Origin: Callorhinus ursinus
Taxonomy: Eukaryota; Chordata; Mammalia; Carnivora; Otariidae
Direction of reading: 5' to 3'
Length of the DNA: 64,000 bases
NCBI RefSeq assembly: GCF_003265705.1
Contig: NW_020312894.1
Location: 1,640,357-1,704,356 of the forward strand
In this document: positions 11,151 through 20,549 of the stretch, one piece after another
Layout: each line of letters begins with the position of its first letter
Position numbering within the stretch: position 1 is the stretch's first letter
The notes under the pieces: model-generated
Databases searched by the model: none
The model's input: only the letters and a program-made list of their open reading frames with translations
Told to the model about the DNA's origin: nothing
Program-made: the position numbers and the translations under genes

Positions 11151-12030
11151 GCTCATCCCTTTGCACAGCTCCCCGGCAAAGCTCAGCCCCAGGGGCATCA
11201 CCTTGTGTAAGCCATTCTGGCCATGGGCTCCTGCTCGCCCCCCTCTCACATGAGGACCGTGTACCAGACCCTGCCCTTTAGAACAGAATGAACGTGGGGA
11301 GGACTCAGGAATCGCTCCGTAAGCCCAGGAATAGGATGAATGTTCTGTGATGGTCAGGGGACTCCTGGTCAGCAGGCAGGGACCCTCCTGGCCCCGTGGA
11401 GGGAGAAGCTGGCCTCACCTGGGCATCCTCAGGGCTGGTGCCCACGGGCAGCGGCCGGCTGGCGGCCAGGGGACGGTGATGCGGGAACAGAGAGGCTCGT
11501 CCCTCACGCTCCCATCGGTCCCCACGTGGCATCGGCTCATTGTGGAGCTTCTCCTTAAGAAGAACTAAGCAGCGTTTAGAACCAGAAAAGATGGTTCCAA
11601 TAGCAAACTTTGCCTCCTATGGTCCTTCGCCTTGCACACCTTTCTCGCTGTTCCTTATGTTTGCCAAACAGTAGGAGGCGCGCTGAGGTCAGGGGGGAGC
11701 CCAGCGCAAGTTGGGTGCCTGCCCCACCCTTGTGGCCGGAGGACAGGCCCAGCGGCCACAGACACGGATGGGCAAGGGACGCCATCTCAAATCTTCTACA
11801 CACTGTGAGTCCGGCCACGCCGCTGGCTACGGGCACGCTTGGAGCCTGGTCGGGGAGGACAGTGGTCTGGACGAGAGCAGAAGGGAGCTCCATTTCCAGT
11901 CCTGCAGGCCGCGGGACACCTGCCTCTTGTTCGTGGTGCTCCGATGGCCCCGCAGAAAACAATAACCACACAGACAGAACACAGGCTTCCTGTGGGATTC
12001 CAGGCTCCCGGCAAGGACTTTACGTGTTTC
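11151..12030. other. GC-rich single-copy sequence, no gene seen
   Basis: Unique DNA with several open frames of 70-150 codons on both strands and no recognisable product. Confidence 0.4.
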
Positions 12031-12034
12031 GTTA

Positions 12035-12172
12035 CCTCAATCCTCCCGCAGGCCTGTAGGGCTCGGTCGGTGATACTGCTTCTTAATAGATAACGATCCT
12101 GCCATGCAGAGAGGTTCAGTAATCGTCCAAGGTCGTACAGCAGGCGAGAGGCAGAGCGGGATAGGAAATGTG
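12035..12172 (-). repeat. MIR SINE fossil (antisense)
   Basis: Diverged reverse-complement MIR order: 'CCTCAATCCTCCCGCAGGCC', 'ATAGATAACGATCC', 'GCAGAGAGGTTCAGTAATCG', 'CCAAGGTCGTACAGCAGG', 'GGCAGAGCGGGATAGGA'. These correspond to the MIR words 'cctcacaacaacc', 'cagaggttaagtaac', 'ccaaggtcacacagc' and 'ggcagagccgggatt'. Confidence 0.65.
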
Positions 12173-12174
12173 GC

Positions 12175-12970
12175 CCATCACGATGTCCCAGGCTCCCCCC
12201 CGTCCTCCTTCCTTCCAGGCCGACAGAACGAAGGAAGCAGAGTCTAAATCACGTTCACTTACTTGTGTTCCCAGCGGTGACCTCGGCTGCTGCCCTGCTC
12301 CCCGTGGGGCACAGCCGTGGTGTCTCACGTACCCTCTGGCGGTGCTGAGAGGTTCTTCCCTCGCTCCAGAGGCCCATTCGTCTCTAGGGTGGACACACGG
12401 CTCATCTTTGAGCTGACGTCACTGACCCCCTTGGAATCTATGAGGTCACTCTGTTCTCATCACCCCAAGTACTTGCAAGCGCCCAGTGCACCCGGGTATG
12501 GATGCCCTGAGAATCGAGGGCCTTGCCTGGAGCAGGACCAACACCTTTCCCCAAACACGGGCTCTGAGGCAGAGGGGCACGGACAAGCGTGACAGACCCA
12601 CCGCACTTGGAGAAAACCACGGGCCCCAAATGGCGTCACTTCGGCTAAGACCCCATGTCAGTAAACCGAGGCTCAGCACCTCAGCTGACCGCTGCCTTGG
12701 CCCTCCCGGAATGTGCCCTTTAACCAGTCAACTGGGAATGTCCTGGTCAGTACCGGGGGGACTTTCCAGCCCTTCCCTGGGAGAGCAGACTTGGCTGGAG
12801 CCTTGCACTCCCTGCTGACCGGGTCCTCTCTCATGGTTCTACATCTCTCTGCCTTTGAAGGACCTTTGTCTTCTGTAGCTCAGTGGAGCTCCCCTCCGAT
12901 GCCTGGGCCGTGTGCTGACCGATTCACCAATCACTTAGTAAAGCCAGTTAGACCTTCAGATTTACTTGGT
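12175..12970. other. GC-rich single-copy sequence, nothing seen
   Basis: Unique sequence up to the target site of the large L1. Confidence 0.4.
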
Positions 12971-12985
12971 TGAATTTTGTTTTCT
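12971..12985. repeat. L1 target-site duplication, left copy
   Basis: TGAATTTTGTTTTCT, identical to 19546-19560 and directly next to the L1 A-tail, which reads as T-runs on this strand. Confidence 0.95.
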
Positions 12986-13131
12986 TTTTTTTAAATTTTT
13001 TTTATTGTTATGTTAATCACCATACATTACATCATTAGTTCTTGATGTAGTGTCCCATGATTCATTATTTGTGCATAACACCCAGTGCTCCATGCAGAAC
13101 GAGCCCTCTTCAATACCCATCACCAGGCTAA

Positions 13132-13156
13132 CCCATCCCCCCACCCCCCTCCCCCC
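13132..13156 (-). other. G-rich tract of L1 3' UTR, G-quadruplex candidate
   Basis: On the minus strand three runs of six G and one run of three G are separated by single A or T bases or AT. L1 3' UTRs in mammals characteristically hold a G-rich polypurine tract able to form G-quadruplexes. The assembly breaks into Ns exactly here. Confidence 0.75.
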
Positions 13157-13256
13157 NNNNNNNNNNNNNNNNNNNNNNNNNNNNNNNNNNNNNNNNNNNN
13201 NNNNNNNNNNNNNNNNNNNNNNNNNNNNNNNNNNNNNNNNNNNNNNNNNNNNNNNN
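13157..13256. other. Assembly gap, 100 N
   Basis: A round 100-N run, probably a placeholder of unknown true size. It lies between the L1 3' UTR G-tract and ORF2 codons ending in [11 protein letters not shown] usual L1 ORF2 would continue for roughly another hundred codons plus 3' UTR, so the real missing sequence is probably several hundred bases or more. Confidence 0.9.
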
Positions 13257-16200
13257 GTATGGTAGCTCTATTTTCAACTGTTTGAGGAACCTCCATACTG
13301 TTTTCCAGAGTGGCTGCACCAGCTTGCATTCCCACCAACAGTGTAGGAGGGTTCCCCTTTCTCCACATCCCCGCCAACATCTGTCGTTTCCTGACTTGTT
13401 AATTTTAGCCATTCTGACTGGTGTGAGGTGGTATCTCATTGAGGTTTTGATTTGGATTTCCCTGATGCCAAGCGATGTTGAGCACTTTTTCCTGTGTCTG
13501 TTGGCCATTTGGATGTCTTCTTTGGGAAATGTCTGTTCATGTCTTCTGCCCATTTCTTGATTGGATTATTTGTTCTTTGGGTGTTGAGTTTGATAAGTTC
13601 TTCATAGATTTTGGATACTAGCCCTTTATCGGATATGTCATTTGCAAATATTTTCTCCCATTCTGTCGGTTGTCTTTTGGTTTTGTGGACTGTTTCTTTT
13701 GCTGTGCAAAAGTTTTTATCTTGATGAAATCCCAATAGTTCATTTTTGTCCTGGCTTCCCTTGCCTTTGGCGATGTTTCTAGGAAGAAGTTGCTGCGGCT
13801 GAGGTCGAAGAGGTTGCTACCTGTGTTCTCCTTTAGGATTTTGATGGACTCCTGTCTCACGTTTTGGTCTTTCAAATATTTGGAGTCTATTTTTGTGTGT
13901 GGTGTAAGGAAATGGTCCAGTTTCATTCTTCTGCATGTGGCTGTCCAATTTTCCCAACACCATTTGTTGAAGAGTGTCTTTTTTCCATTGGACATTCTTT
14001 CCTGCTTTGTCAAAGATTAGCTGACCATAGAGTTGAGGGTCCATTTCTGGGCTCTCGATTCTGTTCCATTGATCTATGTGTCTGTTTTTGTGCCAGTACC
14101 ATACTGTCTTGATGATGACAGCTTTGCAATAGAGCTGGAAGTCCGGAATTGTGATGCCGCCAGCTTTGCTTTTCTTTTTCAATATTCCTCTGGCTATTCG
14201 GGGTCTCTTCTGGTTCCATACAAATTTTAGGATTATTTGTTCCATTTCTTTGAAAAAAGTGATGCTATTTTGATGGGGATTGCATTGAATGTGTAGATTG
14301 CTCTAGGTAGCATTGACATCTTCACAATGTTGGTTCTCCCAATCCATGAGCATGGAACGTTTTTCCATTTCTTTGTGTCTTCTTCAATTTCTTTCATGAG
14401 TATTTTATAGTTTTCTGAGTACAGATCCCTTGCCTGTCTGGTTAAATTTATTCCTAGGTATCTTATGGTTTTGGGTGCAGTTGTAAATGGAATCGACTCC
14501 TTGGTTTGTCTCTCTTCTGTCTTGTTGTTGGTGTATAGGAATGCCACCGATTTCTGTGCATTGATTTTATATCCTGCCACTTGACTGAATTCCTGTATGA
14601 GTTCTAGCAGTTTTGGGGTGGAGTCTTTTGGGTTTTCCACATACAGTATCATATCATCTGCAAAGAGTGAGAGTTTGACTTCCTCTTTGCTGATTTGGAT
14701 GCCTTTGATTTCTTTATGTTGTCTGATTGCTGTGGCCAGGACTTCTAATACTATGTTGAATAGCAGTGGTGAGAGTGGACATCCCTGCCGCGTTCCTGAC
14801 CTTAGGGGGAAAGCTCTCAGCTTTTCCCCGTTGAGAATGATATTCGCTGTAGGTTTTCCATAGATGGCTTTTATGATATTGAGGTATGTACCCTCTATCC
14901 GTATACTCTGAAGAGTTTTGATCAAGAAAGGATGCTGTACTTTCTCAAATGCTTTTTCTGCATCTATTGAGAGGATCATATGATTCTTGTTCTTTCTTTT
15001 GTTAATGTATTGTATCATGTTGATTGATTTGTGGATGTTGAACCAGGCTTGAAGCCCAGGGATAAATCCCACTTGGTCGTGGTGAATAATCCTTTTAATG
15101 TACTGTTGGATCCTATTGGCCAGTATTTTGGTGAGAATTTTTGCATCCATGTTCATCAAGGATATTAGTCTGTAATTCTCCTTTTGATAGGGTCTTTGTC
15201 CTGTTTTGGGATCAAGGTAATGGTGGCCTCATAAAATGAGTTTGGAAGTTTTCCTTCCATTTCTATTTTTTGGAACAGTTTCAGGAGAATAGGTATTAAT
15301 TCTTCTTTAAAAGTCTGATAGAATTCCCCTGGGAAGCCATCTGGCCCTGGGCTTTTGTTTCTTGGGAGATTTTTGATGACTGCTTCAATTTCCTTAGTGG
15401 CTATAGGTCTGTTCAGGTCTTCTATTTCTTCCTGGTTCAATTTTGGTAGTTGATACATCTCTAGGAATGCACCCATTTCTTCCAGGTTATCTAATTTGCT
15501 GGCACAGAGTTGCTCATAATATGTTTTTATAATTGTTTGTATTTCTTTGGTGTTGGTTGTGATCTCTCCTCTTTCATTCATGATTTTGTTGATGTGGGTC
15601 ATTTCTCTTTTCTATTTGATAAGTCTGGCCAGGGCTTTATCGATCTTGTTAATTCTTTCAAAGAACCATCTCCTAGTTTCGTTGATCTGTTCTACTGTTC
15701 TTTTGGTTTCTATTCCATTGATTCCTGCTCTCATCTTTATCATTTCTCTTCTCCTGCTGTGTTTAGGCTTTATTTGCTGTTCTTTCTCCTGCTCCTTTAG
15801 GTGTAGGGTTCGGTTATGTATTTGAGACATTTCTTGTTTCTTGAGAAAGGCTTGTATAGCTATATACTTTCCTCTCAGGACTGCCTTTGCTGTATCCCAA
15901 AGATTTTGAACAGTTGTGTTTTCATTTTCATTGGTTTCCATGAATTTTTTTAATTCTTCTTTAATTTCCTCGTTGACCCATTCATTCTTTAGTAGGATGC
16001 TCTTTAGTCTCCCTGTATTTGAGTTCTTTCCGACTTTCCTCTTGTGATTGAGTTCTAGTTTCAAAGCATTGTTGTCTGAAAACATGCAGGGAATGATCCC
16101 AATCTTTTGGTACCGGTTGAGACCTGATTTGTGACCTAGGATGTGATCAATTCTGGAGAATGTTCCATGGGCACTAGAGAAGAATGTGTATTCCGTTGCT

Positions 16201-16753
16201 TTGGGATGGAATGTTCTGAATATGTCTGTGAAGTCCATTTGGTCCAGTGTGTCATTTAAAGTCTTTATTTCCTTGTTGATCTTTTGCTTAGATGATCTGT
16301 CCATTTCAGTGAGGGGGGTGTTAAAGTCCCCCACTATTATTGTATTTTTGTCAATGTGTTTCTTCACTTTTGTTATGAATTGCCTTATATAATTGGCTGC
16401 ACCCATGTTAGGGGCATAGATATTTACCATTGTTAGATCTTCTTGTTGGATAGACCCTTTAAGTAGGATATAGTGTCCTTCCTCATCTCTTATTACAGTC
16501 TTTGTTTTAAAATCTAATTTGTCTGATATAAGGATTGCCTCCCCAGCTTTCTTTTGGTGTCCATAGCGTGGTCAATTGTTTTCCACCCCCTTACTTTCAA
16601 TCTGGGTGTGTCTTTGGGTCTAAAATGAGTCTCTTGCAGACAGCATATCGATGAGTCTTGTTTTTTAATCCAATCTGATAGCCTGTGTCTTTTTGTGGCA
16701 TTGAGCCCATTTACATTCAGGGTAACTATTGAAAGGTATGAATTTAGTGCCAT
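13257..16753 (-). pseudogene. L1 ORF2 (endonuclease / reverse transcriptase), broken
   Basis: ORF2 starts at ATG 16753 (MALNSYLS..NVNGLN, the usual apurinic-type endonuclease N-terminus). Endonuclease landmarks NIYAPN (about 16424), GDFNTPL (about 16331) and SRIDHILG (about 16135) are present, but the expected SDH catalytic triplet reads SDN at about 16079-16071. The reverse-transcriptase part (about 15600-14230) includes [15 protein letters not shown] and the catalytic FADD at 14664-14653. A Cys/His-rich tail [18 protein letters not shown] (about 13390-13330) is recognisable. Breaks: TAG stop at 15614-15612 and at least six frame changes, near 16560, 15180, 14254, 13990, 13700 and 13500. The C-terminus is lost in the gap. 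In life this protein nicks target DNA and copies L1 RNA there; this copy cannot. Confidence 0.95.
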
Positions 16754-16834
16754 TGTATTGCCTGTAAGGTGACTGTTACTGTATATTGTCTGTGTTCCTT
16801 TCTGGTCTATGCTGCTTTTAGGCTCTCTCTTTGC

Positions 16835-17729
16835 TTAGAGGACCCCTTTCAATATTTCGTGGAGGGCTGGTTTCGTGTTTGCAACTTCCTTTAGTTTTTG
16901 TTTGTCCTGGAAGCTTTGTATCTCTCCTTCTATTTTCAGTGACAGCCTAGCTGGATATAGTATTCTTGGCTGCAGATTTTTCTTGTTTCGTGCTCTGAAG
17001 ATATCATGCCAGTCCTCTCTGGCCTGCCAGGTCTCTGTGGATAGGTCTGTTGCCAATCTAATATTTCTACCATTTTAGGTTACATATCTCTTCTCCCAAG
17101 CTGCTTTCAGGATTTTCTCTTTGTCTTTGAGACTCGTAAGTTTTATTATTAGATGTCGGGGTGTTGATCTATTTTTATTGATTTTGAGAGGGGTTCTCTG
17201 TGCCTCCTGGATTTTGATGGCTGTTTCCTTCCCCACATTAGGGAGGTTCTCTGCTATTATTTGCTCCAGTAAACCTTCTGCCCCCTCTCTCTTTCTTCTT
17301 CTTCTGGGATCCCAATTATTCTAATGTTGTTTCGTCTTATCATATCGCTTATCTCTCGAATTCTGCCCTCGTGATCCAGTAGTTGTTTCTCTCTTTTTCT
17401 CAGCCTCTTTACTTTCCATCATTTGGTCTTCTATATCACTGATTCTGTCTTCTGCCTCCTTTATCCTAGCAGTTAGTGCCCCCGTTTTTGATTGCACCTC
17501 ATCAATAGCCTTTTGGATTTCGACTTGGTTAGCTTTTAGTTCTTTTATTTCTCCAGAAAGGGTTTCTCTAATAACTTCCACGCTTTTTTCAAGCCCAGGT
17601 AGTATCTTTAAAGTCATGATTCTGAATTCTAGGTCCGACATCGTACTAATGTCCGTATTGAGTAGGTCCCTGGCAGACGGTACTACCTCTTGTTGTTTCT
17701 GCTGAGGTGATTTTTTTTCGTCTTGTCAT
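16835..17729 (-). pseudogene. L1 ORF1 (RNA-binding chaperone protein), broken
   Basis: ATG at 17729-17727 opens MTRRKKITSAETTRG, a carnivore L1 ORF1 start, but codon 28 is TAG (17648-17646). In another frame, 17641-17321 encodes a coiled-coil-type segment rich in Glu, Lys, Ile and Leu heptads (for example ARIKEAEDRISDIEDQMME), as expected for the ORF1 trimerisation region. The C-terminal domain reads to the stop at 16837-16835 (ARLSLKIEGEIQSFQDKQKL). The middle (about 17320-17060) is recognisable but shifted. About 81 bp separate it from ORF2, typical for L1. ORF1 protein normally coats L1 RNA. Confidence 0.92.
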
Positions 17730-17780
17730 TTTGTCCAGAGGAGAATAGATGAATGAGAGAACAAAATGCTAACAGATTAA

Positions 17781-17834
17781 CAACGTCCCCAGCAAATATA
17801 CGGTATACAACGTCCCCAGCAAATATACGGTATA
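17781..17834. repeat. Exact 27-bp tandem duplication in L1 5' UTR
   Basis: Two perfect adjacent copies at 17781-17807 and 17808-17834, each beginning CAACGTCCCCAGCAAATATA, followed by a further CAA of a third copy. Confidence 0.95.
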
Positions 17835-17960
17835 CAAATCCCCTGAAACCAGGGGAAAAGAAGGGGAAAGAAAGAAAAAAGAAAGACAAAAGAAAAAAAA
17901 ACCAGAAAGATAAAAACAAAAACAGAACAATACAAAAAAACCCGAATATTATCCAATATA

Positions 17961-18420
17961 ATCAGGCTAGTGCATAGATCAGTACCACACACTAGAGTTT
18001 GGGTGTATTTTGGTCTGTTAGAAAAAAGTGCCTCCTAAAATTTTAAAGGAACAAAGACCTATATATGTACAAAATAAGGGTTGATACAATGAAGGGATTG
18101 AAGATGACTGGAAAGAGGAAAATTTTAAAAGATTTTATAAAAGGAATTGATACGATTAGAAGTTGTTTGAAAAAAGAAAGAAGATTTAAAAAAAAGGGAG
18201 AGAATGTGATCAGGCAGGAGACTAGATCAAAGCCATACACCAGTGATTAGGGTATATTTTGATCTGTTAGAAGAAAGTGCATCTCAAAATTTTAAAGAGA
18301 GAACAACTTATATATATATGCCAAAAATAAGGGTTACTACTATGAAGGGACAATATATGACTCTAAAAATGAAAAATAAATTTTTTTTTTAAAAAAAGGG
18401 ATTGATAAGATGTTGGTTGA
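17961..18420. repeat. Diverged ~248-bp tandem units in L1 5' UTR
   Basis: The order 'ATCAGGC..', 'TAGATCA..CC', 'CACCA/CACTAG', 'GGTCTGTTAGAA', 'AAAATTTTAAAG', 'AATAAGGGTT', 'ATGAAGGG' occurs at about 17961-18096 and again at about 18209-18349, offset by roughly 248 bp. Unit 2 is diverged from unit 1 and trails into A/T homopolymers. This resembles monomer-type 5' UTR duplication in other mammalian L1s. Confidence 0.75.
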
Positions 18421-19545
18421 AAAAGGGAAAAAGAAAAATTAAAAAAAACAGTTAAAAAAATTAACTTTGAAAAACTAATGAATCATCGTAAAAAAAAAAA
18501 GCCATGAATTCTATGTGCAGTATTCCCCTAGCGCTGGAGTTCTCCCGTTCTCCTTGATCGGTAAACTTGGTCTTGGCTGGCTGTTCGTGCTGATCTTCTG
18601 GGGGAGGGGCCTGTTGCCGTGGTTCCCAAATGTCTTTGCCGGAGGTGGAATTGCCCCGCCCTTGTCGGTCTGGGCTAAGCAAACTGCTCAGGTTTGCTCT
18701 CAGGAGCTTTTGTTCCCTGCAAGCTCTCGGTACAGCTTTGGAGGACCAGGGTGAAAATGGTGGCCTCCCAGTCTCCGCCTGAAGGAGCTGAGAACTCGGG
18801 GCCCCGCTCCTCAGTGCGCCCCCAGAGAAAAGCAGTCACTCCCGTGTCCCCGGTCTCCGGCCGCACTGCGTGCTCACCCGGCCTGTGACCGAGCGTTTCT
18901 ATCTCTGGCACCCGACCTCGTGTGGAGTCTCCAAACCCAGCAGATCCCTGCGGTGCACTCCCACACCGCTCCTCCCCGGGGAGGAAGGGGAGTCTCCCCG
19001 GATCTGCCGCTTGTTGGGTCCCTGCTGGAGGAGCAGTGGCCCGACTGCCACCGATCACAGTTTATGGCCACCCCGAGCTGAGACCCCGCGCCTCGGCTCT
19101 GTCTCTGCAGCCGGCTTCCCCGCTCCGATCCCTGGGAGCTCTGGAGCACTCAGGCACCCCCGGTCTTTCTGTGACCCCGAGGGTCCTGAGACCACACTGT
19201 CCCGCGAGGGTCCCACCGCCCGCTTAGCCACTGGAGCGACGTCCCTCCGCGGAGCCGACTTCTAAAAGGTCCGATTTTGTGCTCCGCGGCTCTAGCACTT
19301 GCCAGAAGCGGCCGACGGAGCCCCCTCCCCCGCCGTCTATCCTCCCGAACATCGCCTCGGATTCACTTCTCCGCACGTCCTACCTTCCAGTGAGTGGTCG
19401 CTTCTCTGTTCAGAGAGTTGTTGCTACTCTCCTGTTCGATCTCCTGTTGAGTTCGTAGGTGTTCAGAATGGTTTGATCCCTATTCAGCTGAACTCCTGAG
19501 ACCAGTCGAAATCCAGGTCTCCCACTCCTCCGCCATCTTGCTCCC

Positions 19546-19560
19546 TGAATTTTGTTTTCT
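19546..19560. repeat. L1 target-site duplication, right copy
   Basis: TGAATTTTGTTTTCT directly abuts the L1 5' end (CCGCCATCTTGCTCCC on the plus strand) and is an exact match to 12971-12985. Confidence 0.95.
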
Positions 19561-20100
19561 GACACTAATCTATTGTTAGGGAAAACTGCAAGACTTCGAA
19601 ATGGGGCCTGAGAGTCCAGAGTCTTGTGTGGAGGTCCTGTCTGGCCTTCCGACTGCATGGGGGCCAGCATCTTTCCTCATCTGGGGGCCGTGTCATAGCT
19701 CTGAGTTGTCACAGACGTAGGGGAATGGCTGTGGAAGTGCAAATGAATCGTGTCGGGTTGAGCACAATTGACTGGATATTGATCGTTTTTACTCTCTTAT
19801 AAACTCAACTCACAATTCCCAATTACACCACGTGTGTATTTAAAGCTTCTACCACTTGTAATATCTTACTGGCTTCTTCATTAGTTAATCAGTTAAATAA
19901 ATTCTCTGATGTGTTTTCTATTTTTTTATGACAGTAAAAACTTTCCCTTTATACAAAAATTTTATCTTCTAGAAGTATTTAGATGAGAGTGTTCTGTGTG
20001 TGTGTGTGTAATTCATCATGCTCCTCAAATAAATGTCATCTGACTCTTCCAACGAATACTCGTAATCAGGGCCTATATTGCCTTTCTTAAATTCTTTGTC
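19561..20100. other. Unique sequence with AT-rich block
   Basis: No gene. The stretch 19780-19985 is AT-rich and repeat-free (for example CCAATTACACCACGTG, TTAGTTAATCAGTTAAATAA) and could be a conserved element. It ends in a short (GT)7 at about 19995-20008. Confidence 0.35.
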
Positions 20101-20104
20101 GTTG

Positions 20105-20548
20105 GCATTCTGATGGTGTGTTTTATGTGTCAGCCTGACTGGGCTCTGGGACGCCCAGATTGCTGGGCAAACATCGCTTCCAGGTGTGTCTCCGAGGGTG
20201 TTTCTGGAAGACGCTAGCATGAGATTCAGTAACCACAGAGGAGGTCTGCCCTCTGCCGCGGGGTGGGCCTCACCCAATCTGGTGAAGGCCCAAAGACAGC
20301 AAAAATGCTGAGGAAGGGCTGACTTACTCTCTCTTCTTGACGTGGGATGTCCATCTTCTCTTGCCCTCGGACGGGTCTGGATGGGGACTGAGTCCCCCAC
20401 CAGCTTTCCTGGCTCTCTGCTGGTGGACGGCACATCCTGGCACTTTGCAGCCTCCATAACCTCGTGAGTCGATTCCTAGAATAAATCTCCATTTCTCTAT
20501 GTCTAGACATCCTGTCAGTCTGTGTCTCTGGAGGAACTGGACTAATTC
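20105..20548 (+). repeat. Ancient interspersed repeat, sense copy
   Basis: Words in order: TGTGTCAGCCTGACTGGGC, CAGATTGCTGGGCAAAC, GTCTCCGAGGGTGTTTCTGG, GGGTGGGCCTCACCCAATCT, GCAGCCTCCATAACC, AATAAATCTCC, TCTCTGGAGGAACTGGACTA. This is a very common old mammalian repeat. I recognise the pattern ('tctggagaaccctgactaatac' at its end) but not a secure family name; an LTR-type origin is likely from its poly(A)-signal-like AATAAA near the 3' end. Confidence 0.65.
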
Positions 20549-20549
20549 A

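Larger units (their letters stand above)
17730..19545 (-). promoter_or_regulatory. L1 5' UTR / internal promoter region
   Basis: This is the long sequence upstream of ORF1 on the minus strand. Its outer third (about 18500-19545) is GC- and CpG-rich, as expected for an L1 internal pol II promoter, and ends in GGGAGCAAGATGGCGGAGGA, which contains a YY1-like AAGATGGCGG near the transcription start. The inner part is A/T-rich with long homopurine runs and two tandem-repeat layers (17781-17834 and 17961-18420). Confidence 0.85.
12971..19560 (-). mobile_element. Nearly complete L1 retrotransposon with target-site duplication
   Basis: A full-length-type carnivore L1 lies on the minus strand. Perfect 15-bp direct repeats TGAATTTTGTTTTCT flank it at 12971-12985 and 19546-19560. 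Inside, reading on the minus strand from 19545: a GGGAGCAAGATGGCGG start, a CpG-rich 5' UTR of about 1.8 kb, ORF1 (17729-16835), ORF2 (from 16753), a 3' UTR with a G-rich tract, and an A-rich tail seen as T-runs at 12986-13005. A 100-N gap interrupts the ORF2 end and 3' UTR. ORF1 and ORF2 carry frameshifts and stops, so the copy is dead. The precise duplication and intact 5' end indicate one full-length insertion, moderately old by its number of indels. Confidence 0.96.

Noticed and set aside
14233..15159. Active reverse transcriptase gene or retron-like system
   Set aside because: The 308-codon frame with FADD is a piece of a mutated L1 ORF2; neighbouring frames continue the same protein across frameshifts.
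17683..17919. Hydrophobic Phe/Leu-rich minus-strand frame as a membrane protein
   Set aside because: It is the A/T-rich L1 5' UTR read out of frame, including the 27-bp duplication.
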